From: Stachybotrys elegans
Lineage: Eukaryota > Ascomycota > Sordariomycetes > Hypocreales > Stachybotryaceae
Direction: 5' to 3'
Assembly (NCBI GenBank): GCA_020746835.1
Contig: JAGPNK010000009.1
Span: 1,178,001-1,242,000 of the forward strand
Length of the DNA: 64,000 bases
Position 1 is the stretch's first letter; every line of letters begins with the position of its first letter. The notes under the pieces are model-generated. The model saw nothing but the letters and a program-made list of their open reading frames with translations. It ran no database searches and was not told the origin of the DNA. Below, in pieces: positions 46,861 through 56,573 of the stretch. The translations under genes and the position numbers were made by a program.

Positions 46861-48280
46861 ATGGCATCCTCAAGGCCCTCTCTTCTCCAATGCTTTCAAC
46901 ACGCTCTTTGCCAGATCGATACTATCGGCTTGGGTTTCATCATGGCTTCCTCTTCCGCAAGTACAGGCCAGCTCTGGTCGGCCAACTTTGGCACCCCCGC
47001 GGATCGTCTGGCCTCTCTGGGCTTCTCCCTAGAGCTTCCGCCAGCCGAGTCTGACCCGGGTCAGCTGAAAGAGTCGACGATGCCCGACTACAAAATATGT
47101 TCCTTGTGTGGCATAGGTGGTAGTGAATCATGGTGCACGCGTTGTGCTTTCAGCCATGTCGGGAGGCTGCGTGTCTACTACTGCTGTAGGGCGTGCTATG
47201 AAGCTGACAGGATACGGCACGTCCCCATCTGTATCGAGCGGCGACAGCTGCGGCGTGCTGCCTCTCTCCTGACCATCCTGTGGCATCTATTCGAGCAAAA
47301 GACGTTTGGCATCGACGGCTTCTGGGATGATGATCAGGGGAACAAGCACGGCGGCGTTACCTCGCGTCCGTGGAGGGGCGGTCATGTCTTCATGGATTGG
47401 CCTGGAGGTCTTGTCCACGACAAGTCGAAATACACGCCCATGCAGGTCAAGAAGATTGAGAACGCCTGTCTTCTAGACCAGGTCTGCCTGGAGCCTTTCA
47501 GAATCGGGGGCCACTTCTGGCGAATCCTGCTTGGCCGTAAATATCCCCCTTTCAATATTGCCAGGTAGATTTTTTAGATGTGTATTGCTAATGACTGGTT
47601 TAGCCTGCTGCAAGGAATTTGAATGTCTCAACGTTGTGGTGAAGAACACGGCCTTGCGCGTGGGGATAGACTGGTTGCCGAGACATGACAATCACTCCGT
47701 CTTCCGCGTCACGCTGCCCAGCGGGGACCGGTTCGCCATCGACATCACGGCCGGCCAGTACGGATGGACCGAGACGCTGATACCATGGGACACGTACGAG
47801 GCGCAGCGCGTGGAGAGAATAGCTCAGGTTCTCGCCGTCGACTATTATGAGGACAAGCCAACGACGCCCAACAAGATCTATCAGCCCATGACCGAGGCCA
47901 TGAACAAGTTCCGCGTCGACATGCTCTGGGAGCTGGGCACGTGGCTGCGCGGCAAGCTGGACAGGGACTACGGCGGCGCCACGGCCATGCTCAACCTCGC
48001 CGAGGACGAGTACAACAAGGCCCTGGCGTCGCTGGTCATGGAGGGCAGCGCTCGGCTCGACGTGCACAGGCACCGCATCGTCAACTCGGGCATCGGGCAC
48101 CTCTACTTCAGCGACGACGAGGAGATCTACGCCACGACTACGGTCGAGGAATCCGAGTTCTGGAGCAAGGTCTGGCTGACGGATGCGGAGCTCATGTCGT
48201 GCGCGGACACGGATGCGCGATGGGCGCTCTGGGAGTATAAGAAGGCGAGGGCGGGGACGAGGCCGAGCCCGACTGAGTAA
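46861..48280 (+). CDS. MYND-like zinc-finger protein
   Basis: Spliced CDS join(46861..47536, 47604..48280), 450 aa from the first Met; Met codons at 46942 and 47080 are alternatives, the latter starting right at the finger. The finger (about residues 78-125) has CSLC, CTRC, then YYCCRAC and HVPIC, the Cys/His spacing of MYND-type zinc fingers. The rest is a fungal-specific globular domain with RIGGHFWRILLG, VFRVTLPSGDRFAIDITAGQ and TTVEESEFWSKVWLT. Fungi have many such proteins, mostly without known role; the finger suggests protein-protein contacts. No SET domain is seen. Confidence 0.75.
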
Positions 48281-48653
48281 AATGGAGAGGGAGGTGCTTT
48301 TCATTGATTGACTTTATGGGATAGACAGGTAGACAGGTAAACAGGTAGACAGGTAGACTATGATTTTGATAAGGTTTCTTTGGTTTCTGCCTTCACTACT
48401 AAGATAGAGGCGTTTTCAACACAAGTCAACAACGCGCAGCATCTGATGCTCTTTGAAACTTTGATATCAGTATCGCTTTTCAATTCATAATATGTCCCAG
48501 CTAACAATCCCAAGTCCGATACAGGACGCGGGAGCGCCACCAACCGCTAGTTTTCCAACGCCGGTCTAGACTACCCCTCAGGAGCAATACAAAAGAAAAA
48601 GCTTCTCCCCAAACCCCTGAATTGACTTTTCGGCAACTTCGCAGACCTGTGCA
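48281..48653. other. Intergenic with 8-bp tandem repeat
   Basis: About 370 bp between two plus-strand genes; contains the AGACAGGT array at 48323-48358. Nothing else recognised. Confidence 0.5.
48323..48358. repeat. 8-bp tandem repeat (AGACAGGT)n
   Basis: Four and a half units, the third with one change (AAACAGGT), just 3' of the MYND-like gene. Confidence 0.88.
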
Positions 48654-49279
48654 ATGACACGCTGGAGCTGGCCACGAGCAGCTGGGGGTATCGGACTCAT
48701 GGTGCTTCTGAGCTTGTTCCTCGTTTTGCCGCTGGTGCACAGCTCCTGGGCGTCACCGCGAGCGACGGGCGACAAGGCTGCTGCGGCTCCCCTGAAGGAT
48801 GAGGCGCATGCCGTTGGGGTGACTCACCTCGCTCTGTTTCAGTTCAAGGATGGAGTTGCCGCCGAGGAGGTCCAAAGTGTGAGTGAGATGTCCATCTCGA
48901 ACATGCTGCGAAAAAAAGAAAAGAAGAGAAATTGAAGCCCTGACGACAAAATAGGCCACGTCGCGAATGATGGACCTCGGGAAGAACTGCATCCATTCGA
49001 CAACGGGAAAGCCCTACATCAAGAGCATCCGCGGAGGGCGCAACATTGCCAAGGGCAACAGAAGCGTTCGTCAAAGACCGGTGCTTTTATTTGTGTACGC
49101 GACTGACCTGGACTTGATAGGCCAACCGCACGCATGCCTTTGTCGTCGAGTTTGACAATGCCGAGGACCGTGACTACTATCTCGATGTGGACGAGGCGCA
49201 CAGCGCATTCGTCGAGTTTGTTGCGCCGATGCTTGCGTCGCCCAACATTGCTGTTGATTTCCGCAACGACGAGTTTTGA
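48654..49279 (+). CDS. Membrane-anchored stress-responsive A/B barrel (Dabb) domain protein
   Basis: Spliced CDS join(48654..48878, 48955..49065, 49121..49279), 164 aa. An N-terminal hydrophobic helix (GLMVLLSLFLVLPLVHS, about residues 14-30) precedes a dimeric alpha/beta barrel: VTHLALFQFKDGV, MMDLGKNCIH, YIKSIRGGRN, THAFVVEFDNAEDRDYYLDVDEAHSAFVEF and the closing IAVDFRNDEF. The family (Dabb) includes plant heat-stable and stress-induced proteins and some polyketide cyclases. The anchor is what stands out: most members are soluble. It may be secreted or face the lumen. The donor GTTCGT of intron 2 is weak but the frame restores the barrel. Confidence 0.85.
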
Positions 49280-50131
49280 GATGGAGGGATATTTACAGGC
49301 AGCCTCTCCCTGGGATGGTGGACGGCTTTTGCTGGTTGGGAGGAGTGAATTTCCAGAAGGGTGTGTGCAGCAGCCCCACCATCTCCGCACAGCGCACAGG
49401 GGGTGGCACTTGAGGCCCCACAGGATCTGATCTGCAGGGCCACGTGCGGCTCCAGTGGGGAGTCCACCAATCAGGCGCCAGGGCATCTCAACGCCTGGAG
49501 CACCTACCTGGGACCTGAAAGTACGGATAATACAAGAATACAAGAATACAAGAGAGAATTTGGAGCTTTGCCTTTCAATAGTAGTTATTGAGATTATTTC
49601 GTAGCAAGTGCAAACCCATCATTTAAGTTGCAAGACTATTCATCGTTCGATATCTGCTCATGCAACGCATTGCCCGCAGATGCCTCAGCAATCTGTAATA
49701 ATTAACTTATCTCGTTTGTTATTGACTTAGCATATCATGTGTGTCTATTGTAGGTATCTCTACTCTGTTATAAGATAAGAATGGACATGAATCCTTGATA
49801 ACACAATTTTGGTAAGCACAATTCACTCATTCAAGCTTATTGATTTCCGTATTTCTGTTGCACAGCCATCTGACATCACATTCGACGTACCAACTTCACT
49901 TCAATCTATACGCTGAGCGCATTTATTACCTCTGCTGAATCGCTGCGAAAGAATGCATGACACAGATCGCTCCAATGTGAGTGAGCTGGAGTGTGGAGAT
50001 TACAGTTGGCTTCAAATTATTCAGTCTCATAAACAACCCTCCTCACACGGCAGAAGCAACCTCGACCCTATCAATGAGTTCGCCGGCCTCTTGACTCCTA
50101 CGACTGGACACCACCACATCACCTATTCGTA
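49280..50131. other. Intergenic, AT-rich
   Basis: About 850 bp after the Dabb gene. From about 49590 to 49970 the sequence is clearly more AT-rich than the coding surroundings. No gene seen. Confidence 0.45.
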
Positions 50132-50690
50132 GGTGACAATCTGCGTCATTTGCGAGTCACGCCTGAACCCCTACTATTTGATCCCTGGGGAGCCACACCC
50201 TGCTTGGGCTTCTTCCAGCTGCAGCAGGGTACATGCTCCAGAGAAAAGTCAAGACTACGCTGGTACAGCATACAGAACATCGTCTCGTTTGCAGTCCCTT
50301 ATGAGCTCTGTCTCGACACCCTCACCCTATAAGAGACGTTGACGCCGCATGACGAGCGGATACAGGAGATAGCCCCCGTTATTTCCCGAGACGCGGGAGG
50401 TAATCTCTACCAGAAGGGTAGCTGTCTCGATCGACGTCATGCTCCGCGGAGCCCGCACGGGGGTTTGAGGAAGCGAATTAGGATCGCGGACGCCGATCTC
50501 GAGGATGTGTCATTGTAGTCGACGGGGTCTGTCGCGTTGCTCGCTCAAGGGAAGGATCTCGAAGTGACATACGCCTAAGAGGCCTGGCGCAGTATCAGCA
50601 ACATATCCGCAGGCTATAGGCCATCCCGACGGTCATGGAACTGGTCGATGGTCTGCTGCATCCGGGCGTGAGCTAGCCGATAACCTGGCG
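50132..50690 (+). pseudogene. Decayed coding remnant, family unknown
   Basis: One frame from 50132 reads as protein-like sequence (for example LLFDPWGATPCLGFFQLQ and SIQNIVSFAVPYELCLDTL) but is broken by in-frame stops at 50330-50332, 50516-50518 and 50576-50578. Between the stops it stays protein-like (ERIQEIAPVISRDAGG, RKRIRIADADLEDV). After about 50580 a plausible continuation (LAQYQQHIRRL, then AIPTVMELVDGLLHPG) lies in another frame, itself with a stop. No start codon context or splice pattern rescues it. I read this as a dead gene fragment; I do not recognise the parent family. Confidence 0.5.
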
Positions 50691-52841
50691 CGGCGACGGA
50701 CCAGTCTTTGCAGCACAGATAAAAGCCACTGTAGGAGGAAAATCACTCCAGGAGGAAAATCGTACTCTAGGACTAAAGAGGGAAGTCTTGCTTTTCTTGT
50801 CTGCGTCGTTCTGCAACGAATATTTGTCAGGGCAGTTTGGGGCTAGAGCAGGGGCATGGCCTGAGCTTCGGGTTCAGCCCACAGTTCCTCTTTTCCTTGG
50901 AACTCTTCGCAAGCTGGGCTCGACGGCGGGGCCTGACGCCAGAGGTTGGGGACATAACGACGGGGGCCATGGCGCTATAGGTCATGTCTGTTTGGTTAAG
51001 ATCGTCCCTACGCCGAGGGGTCATTTCAGATCCTGAAACGACGGGGCAAGCACGCGATGTTATTATTAATTTCAAGATTGTTCTGTTCTGGTGCTGCGAA
51101 ACGTTCAGAGGAGCGCTTTCATGCGTCCCAGGTGTTGCCTGCCTGTTGGAGGAGTATCTGATCTATAGAGTGGCCTGACCGAGGGCCAAGATAAGGACGA
51201 GGGATTTGCTCAATAGACACATTGCTCCTGTGCAAGGCGACTCTCGGACATGATGGCTTTACTTGGCACGTATTTGGAACGCGCTCGTGCAAGAATGTTG
51301 CGATGGTTTGGTTGCGGTTACGGTTCCGGTTACGGTTGTGGATGCCCTCAGTGGCTGTGTTTGTGGGGAATGAAGCCACGGCAATTGATGGTGGACGGGA
51401 GACGGCGAGCCGGGGAGACGACGCGCAAGCCATCGGCAGACGGGGGCGGTAGCAGAAACAACGATGTGCTTCTTGTTACGCGGGGTTCCCAAGGATTGAG
51501 CATCCGTGGTACCTGGGGCTGTTTCTAGAACAATGGGGGCGGACAAAGAATAGACAACACGGGGGGTCGAGTTGCGATTGGCCCTACCAAAGAGCCGCGG
51601 CGTCGAAACTGCGGCAGGTACCGTTTAGACGAGGGGAGAAACCAAAACCGAGAAGAAGAAAACGTCAAACCGCCCCCTGCCGTATTACGCGGCCCGCCCG
51701 GGGATACGGCGTGTTCGTGGTTCATATGAGTGGAATTAAGTTTCTCGGAGGGCAAAACAAGCAACAAGGAACATGCACTCCGTAAGAGAGGCACAGACAG
51801 GGCGGGGAGCTTCTAGGGCAGATGGGCATTGGGAATTCCAAATCGGCCCAACGAGCAAGCCCGTCTGCCTGTCTATCTGAGACGATGGGACAGGCTCACG
51901 ATAGTATGGGGAGGACGTGACTATCTGTCATGCTCGAGGCCGACGATTAAGGTTAATAAGTGGAAGCGCTCTGGGCCTCCATTCTGGCACGCTGCTGGTT
52001 ACAGCATCCCCGTCCACTGTTGCAGACGCTGTCTCAGCCGCCGCAGGGGATGGGCCGGCCACTAACAGGCGCCTAACAGCCCGCCCGCACAGTGCCAGTG
52101 CAGCCGCGTTAGGGGCGCACCCATCTTGGCCCTGAAACGCACTAGACGGCTTCCATTCTTGCTGGGCTGGCGGGTGGCTCTGACCGGAAGCCTGATGTGC
52201 CGCCTCCCCTTCCACGGTTCCACAGTGCCTTGTTTGTCTTGTTTACCCCCAAGCTTTTTCGGCCGATCGCCGTCACAGCTTTGCCCAGGTTTGTTCCAAC
52301 CTTATTGTGCCAAGGTGCGGGCGCCCCCCCCGGCCACCCTTGGCGGCGCAACCGTTTTGGACTCTTGTCGTCGAGGCTTTCGTCTCTGCCGCCGTCACAG
52401 GTGGCAGCCATGGGCTATGATCCATGCGATCATCTCATTTCCTCTCGCCCTCCGTTTGCCCATCTCCACGCGTCACCCGTCTGGGCAGGGGCACGGGAGG
52501 CGAAAGAATGCCGTCCATATAAACCCTCGCCGCCGCCCTCTCCTTGGGCCTGTCTCTTCTCTTCACTCTCCAGGCATCGGATTCCTCTGACCGTCTGAAC
52601 GATTCAGCTTCTCTCCCTTTCTTCTTTTCCTTCTTCCTTTTCACCCCGGTCTACCGTGTAGACCCTTCTTTTCGTTACGGGCTTGACGCTCTCTTTTACC
52701 AACAATCTTTCAACCATCTTCGCTTCTTCGAGACCTTGACGGCCTACAACCAGTCTTTTGATACCCCACAGATCCCATCGTTTCATAGAAAGAAAACCCC
52801 GAGTACTCGAATCGCAGAGAACCCACTTCACAACCGCAAAC
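50691..52841. other. Gene-free interval upstream of repeat-protein gene
   Basis: About 2.15 kb. A short GGTTNC six-base repeat occurs at 51310-51339. A TATA-like ATATAAA at about 52517-52523 lies upstream of the next gene, and its leader (52560-52800) is pyrimidine-rich. No ORF supported. Confidence 0.45.
51310..51339. repeat. Short GGTTNC hexamer repeat
   Basis: Five units GGTTGC, GGTTAC, GGTTCC, GGTTAC, GGTTGT in tandem. Confidence 0.8.
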
Positions 52842-54203
52842 ATGCCTGCCACACTCTCTTGGAAGCATGTCGCCATTGCGGCCCTCGCCATGGGCTCCGT
52901 CGCCTCCGCCCGCGACGGACGAAGCACCCACCGCGACGTCATCCGCCGCCGCATCCTCGCCCAGGAAGCCGGCCTCGTCGCCCCCGGCCAAGCGGAGCAA
53001 GTTCCCAAGGCCGACCCACTCGCTGGTGCCGAGGAGGCCGCGGAGCAGCCCGGACAGGGCCAAGGCAGTCTTCTCGATCTTCTCCTCGGCGGTGGCCTGA
53101 ACGCCGGCGAGGAAGCCCCCGTCGCCGAGCCCGCGGAAACCCCCGCCGCTGAGCCTGCGGAAACCCCCGCTGCTGAGCCCGAGGAAGGACGTGGCCGTGG
53201 CCGCGGCCGCGGTCGTGAGAACGCCCCCGGTCAAGCCGACGCTGAGGACGAGGACGAGGACGAGGATGAGGATGAGGATGATGACGCTGAACGCGGCCGT
53301 GGTCGTGGAAACGGCCGTGGCCCACCTGGAGCGGCGGAGGATGCTGAACGTGGCCGTGGTCGTGGAAACGGCCGTGGCCGTCCTGGGCAGGAGGAGGAGG
53401 TTGTCGAACAACCTCCCGCTGCAACCCCCCCAGCTGCAACCCCCCCAGCTGCAACTCCCCCGGCCGAGGCTCCTCCCGCCGCGACACCTCCCGCCGAGGC
53501 ACCTCCCGCTGAAGCTCCCCCAGCTGAGGCACCTCCCGCCGAGGCACCTCCTGCTGAGCACCCTCTTCTGATCCCCCCTGCCTTGGCCAACGGCACTGCC
53601 CCTGCTCCTCCCGCAGCCGCTCCCGGCAAGGGTCCTAAGGGCCCCAAGGGACAGAAGGGACCCAAGGAGCCCAAGGGTCCTGAGGCAGCTCCTCCTCTGG
53701 TCGAAATCCACCCCGGTGTTCCTCCTACTCCCGTTGCTCCTCCTGCCGAGGCACCTCCTGCCGCGACAACTCCCGCCGCTACAACTCCCGCCGAGGCTCC
53801 TCCCGCCGCCACTCCCCCGGCTGAAACCCCAGCTGAGGCCCCTCCTGCTGCCGCCCATCCTGCTCCTCCGGCACCCCCCGCAGCAGCTCCTCCTGCTCCC
53901 GAGGCCGCTAAGCCCGAGGCGCCCGCTCCTCCCGCTGCCGCTCACCCTGCTCCCGCCGCCGAGGCCCCTCCTGTCGCCCACCCGGCCCCGGCTCCAGCTC
54001 ATCCCGCAGCAGCTCCTCCAGCCGCCGCTCACCCTGTAGTCGTTCTCCCTCCGGCTGCCGCCAATCCCGCTCCTCTGGCTCCCCTTGCTGCTGCTCCTGC
54101 CGCCCACGAAACTGTCCTGGAGCCCATTGACGGCCCGGCTCGCGATGCGCTTGCAAAGATCATCCCCAAGCTGCGCGCTCGCATGGTTGGCGCCCGCCAA
54201 TAA
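52842..54203 (+). CDS. Secreted Pro/Ala-rich repeat protein with Arg-Gly and acidic blocks
   Basis: Single exon, 453 aa. Signal peptide of about 23 residues (HVAIAALAMGSVASA) followed by a dibasic-rich RDVIRRRIL that could be a kexin site. Then low-complexity modules in order: PAETPAAEP repeats (about 92-113), an Arg-Gly run (about 117-126), an Asp/Glu run (about 132-150), further Arg-Gly blocks (about 151-183), many PAEAPPA/PAATPPA units (about 188-243), a Lys-Gly-Pro block (GPKGPKGQKGP, about 263-281), and more Ala/Pro/His units to about 425. A plain C-terminal segment (VLEPIDGPARDALAKIIPKLRARM) closes it. Probably a cell-wall or extracellular matrix protein. I do not recognise a family. 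Confidence 0.8.
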   Translation: MPATLSWKHVAIAALAMGSVASARDGRSTHRDVIRRRILAQEAGLVAPGQAEQVPKADPLAGAEEAAEQPGQGQGSLLDLLLGGGLNAGEEAPVAEPAETPAAEPAETPAAEPEEGRGRGRGRGRENAPGQADAEDEDEDEDEDEDDDAERGRGRGNGRGPPGAAEDAERGRGRGNGRGRPGQEEEVVEQPPAATPPAATPPAATPPAEAPPAATPPAEAPPAEAPPAEAPPAEAPPAEHPLLIPPALANGTAPAPPAAAPGKGPKGPKGQKGPKEPKGPEAAPPLVEIHPGVPPTPVAPPAEAPPAATTPAATTPAEAPPAATPPAETPAEAPPAAAHPAPPAPPAAAPPAPEAAKPEAPAPPAAAHPAPAAEAPPVAHPAPAPAHPAAAPPAAAHPVVVLPPAAANPAPLAPLAAAPAAHETVLEPIDGPARDALAKIIPKLRARMVGARQ

Positions 54204-54570
54204 GAACCTGTGTATGATATGTCACGGCCGTACCTGATGCGGATTGGGGGTTTGTTTCGTGCCCGTGAGGGACTTGTTTTTCTTTTGTAATATTTGCTGT
54301 CGGTATGGGCTGCGACACGGAGCTGTGCTCTATCGCGAGGATCGACGGGTACACGGCACGGGAATAGAATAAACTGGATGGTACTCACGTTCTGGTCAGG
54401 CGGACATGGGATCTGATATATCAGACGGGACGATATCATACTGGTCAATAAAAACGCAAGGACATGACAATATTTGTTATAGTACAATGACGCTTCCAAA
54501 CGCTTCAGTGACTGTACTCCCTTCTCCAAACTTCTACTGTACAATTTGCGGCTCGGGGCAGGCATGATGC

Positions 54571-55590
54571 TCATAGCTTGCCCGTCTCATGCTTCAAACC
54601 AGCCTCTTCCGCCTTCTTGTCAGCCAACTCGCACAGCGCGCGCCACTCCTCGGTGCTAACGCGGCTGACGCTGAGGCGCGACTGCTTGAGCATCTGCATG
54701 GTCTCGAGGGGTCCTCCGGGCTTGCCCAGGTCGCGGAGCTCCTTGAGGCCGATCTGCACGGCGAACTTCTTGCGGAACTCGACGTGCACCAGACTCCACT
54801 TGGGCTTGTCCTTGGTGGAGGACGGGTCGTAGTACGGGGTGCCGGGCTGACGGGCGGTTCCTGTTACGTCGTGGTTAGGAATTTCTTCTCTCTCGAGGAG
54901 GAGTAAGAGGAGGAGAGGATGGGGTCATGCGTACGGTCTTCGGAGAACTCTTTGACAACCTCCATGATGCCGACGATGCCGGGCTCTTTACAGTTGGAGT
55001 GGTAGAAGAAGGCCTTGTCGCCGGCATTCATGTTTCTCATGTGGTTACGAGCTGCGATATGTCAGGAACGTATACGTAGGGAAGAAGAGAAGAGTTCTTG
55101 GTTTACCTGCGAATGAGCGGATGCCATCCCAGCCCTCGGGCTTCGTCTTGGCACGTAGGTCGTCGATGGAGAAGCGCACATCGATGCCATTCTCGAGACG
55201 CGTCTCGGGCTCGGCCTTCATGAGCCAGTACCACTCACCATCGTGCCGGGGGGCCTCCGGGTTGACGGCGGGGATGTCGTCGACATCGACGTCAGAGTCG
55301 TGGTGATCATCCTTGGGCTTGGACTTTGACTTTGACTTTGAGGCTGGTAGTGGACGCGCCGGCGGGGAGGCAGTGGCAGCGGGAGTGGCAGCAGACTTGG
55401 ACTTGGGTGCCTGGCTAGCCTTTTTGGGCGGCTTGCCTTTGCTCTGCTTGCTCTGTTGGCTCTCTTGGGGGGGTTGCGGTGGTGGTTGCGGTTGTGACAT
55501 GTGACGCGCCGACCTGCGCTTGGGGAGCGGCTCGCTGGTGGCCGCGGCGGTCGACTCAGCAGGAGGGGCGGATCTCTTCCTGGGTGCCAT
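54571..55590 (-). CDS. EVE-domain protein (thymocyte nuclear protein 1-like)
   Basis: Spliced CDS complement(54571..54860, 54935..55051, 55107..55590), 296 aa. The N-terminal 115 residues are Ser/Lys/Pro-rich and basic (PKRRSARHM, KPPKKASQAPKSKS), suited to nuclear localisation. The EVE domain follows: EWYWLMKAEPETR, FSIDDLRA, WDGIRSFAARNHMRNMNAGDKAFFYHSN, GIVGIMEVVKE, TPYYDPSS, WSLVHVEF and LKQSRLSVSRVSTEEW. EVE domains are relatives of PUA and YTH folds and are thought to bind modified bases. The start at 55590 gives the usual form; an in-frame Met at 55668 would add a basic 26-residue extension. Confidence 0.92.
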
Positions 55591-56045
55591 GGCTGCCTGG
55601 AGAAGAGGGCGACTAACGGATGTGTGGATGGCGCGGCGGCTTCTTCTCATCAGCGCGCGCGCAAGCATTAGAAAATCTAGGTTTTCTTTGCTATGGGGAC
55701 GGACCATTAACCTAATGTGGGGCATGCAACATCCAACATTCAGCTGCGTACGGAGTAGCGCTGGCCAAAAAAGTTCAAGCTCTCGTGCTGCTGCCTCTAC
55801 TTCCCGGTCAAGAATGGCGGCATATCTATTTCATGCAGCGGACACGCCCCCTGTCTCCGAGTGACGTGGTTATTTTCCATGGCCTACCTACGCACAGCAT
55901 CAAGACCTTCTCTTGCCACCGGCCGCCGTGGAAGACCAGATGGGACCCGGTTTTTGCAGATATGGAAGTCTGCAGCTGCACCCAAGAGAGGATGAAGTGT
56001 GCTGAGATAGCCTGCAGCTCCGGCATCCAACAGCAACCCCAACAT

Positions 56046-56082
56046 TACCTAGCTGTACCTAGGTACCTAGGTACTAGGTAGG
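56046..56082. repeat. Overlapping TACCTAGGTA palindromes
   Basis: Several overlapping CCTAGGTA/TACCTAGG units within about 37 bp. Similar motifs occur at 5087-5135, 5441-5490 and 36320-36350. Confidence 0.8.
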
Positions 56083-56316
56083 CCCTCGGTTTTTGGTCAG
56101 TCGGCGTTCTATCGATGCTGTGGCTCCTACTACAACCCCTATCGCCACTCAGAATTAAATACCCAACAGAGCTGCAAGATTAATGTGGCCGTGTCCGAAA
56201 ACAAAGGTGCACACCGAAGAGTCATGTAGAACGAGTTGGATTGAAGATTGGGGCCTGGAACATCTTGACCCCCACTCCGCGGGATTCTTTTGGAGGCCAC
56301 GTCCTTACCGCCCTCA

Positions 56317-56573
56317 TGTGCGCCAGGATGGAGGGCGGGCTCTGCAGAGTTGCGGGATTGAGAAGAGGGCCGGGTGGTGTGTCCGTCATGTCCTCTTTCC
56401 CTTACACACCCCCTTTGCATCTACGGTTTCAGTCCGGATCCCTTCCTAGATCTTGTTCTCCAGAACCCGCGCTCTGCATCCTCTCTTCCTAGAACCGACC
56501 AGGTGCTCTGCACCCCCCGCCCCTCTTCTCAATCCCGCAACTCTGCAGAGCCCGCCCTCTATCCTGGCGCACA
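56317..56573. repeat. Large inverted repeat, 52-bp arms
   Basis: The left arm (56317-56368) and right arm (56522-56573) are reverse complements with one mismatch in 52 (GATGG against GATAG); weaker pairing extends a few bases inward. The spacer is about 153 bp. Transcribed from either strand it would form a long hairpin. No terminal target-site duplication is clear and no ORF lies inside. Confidence 0.92.

Noticed and set aside
51310..51339. GGTTAC-type repeats considered as an internal telomere tract
   Set aside because: Fungal telomeres of this group are TTAGGG; the units here vary and number only five.
52710..54200. 496-aa open frame on the minus strand opposite the Pro/Ala-rich gene
   Set aside because: Gly/Arg/Ser-rich shadow of the repeats; the plus frame has signal peptide and ordered modules.
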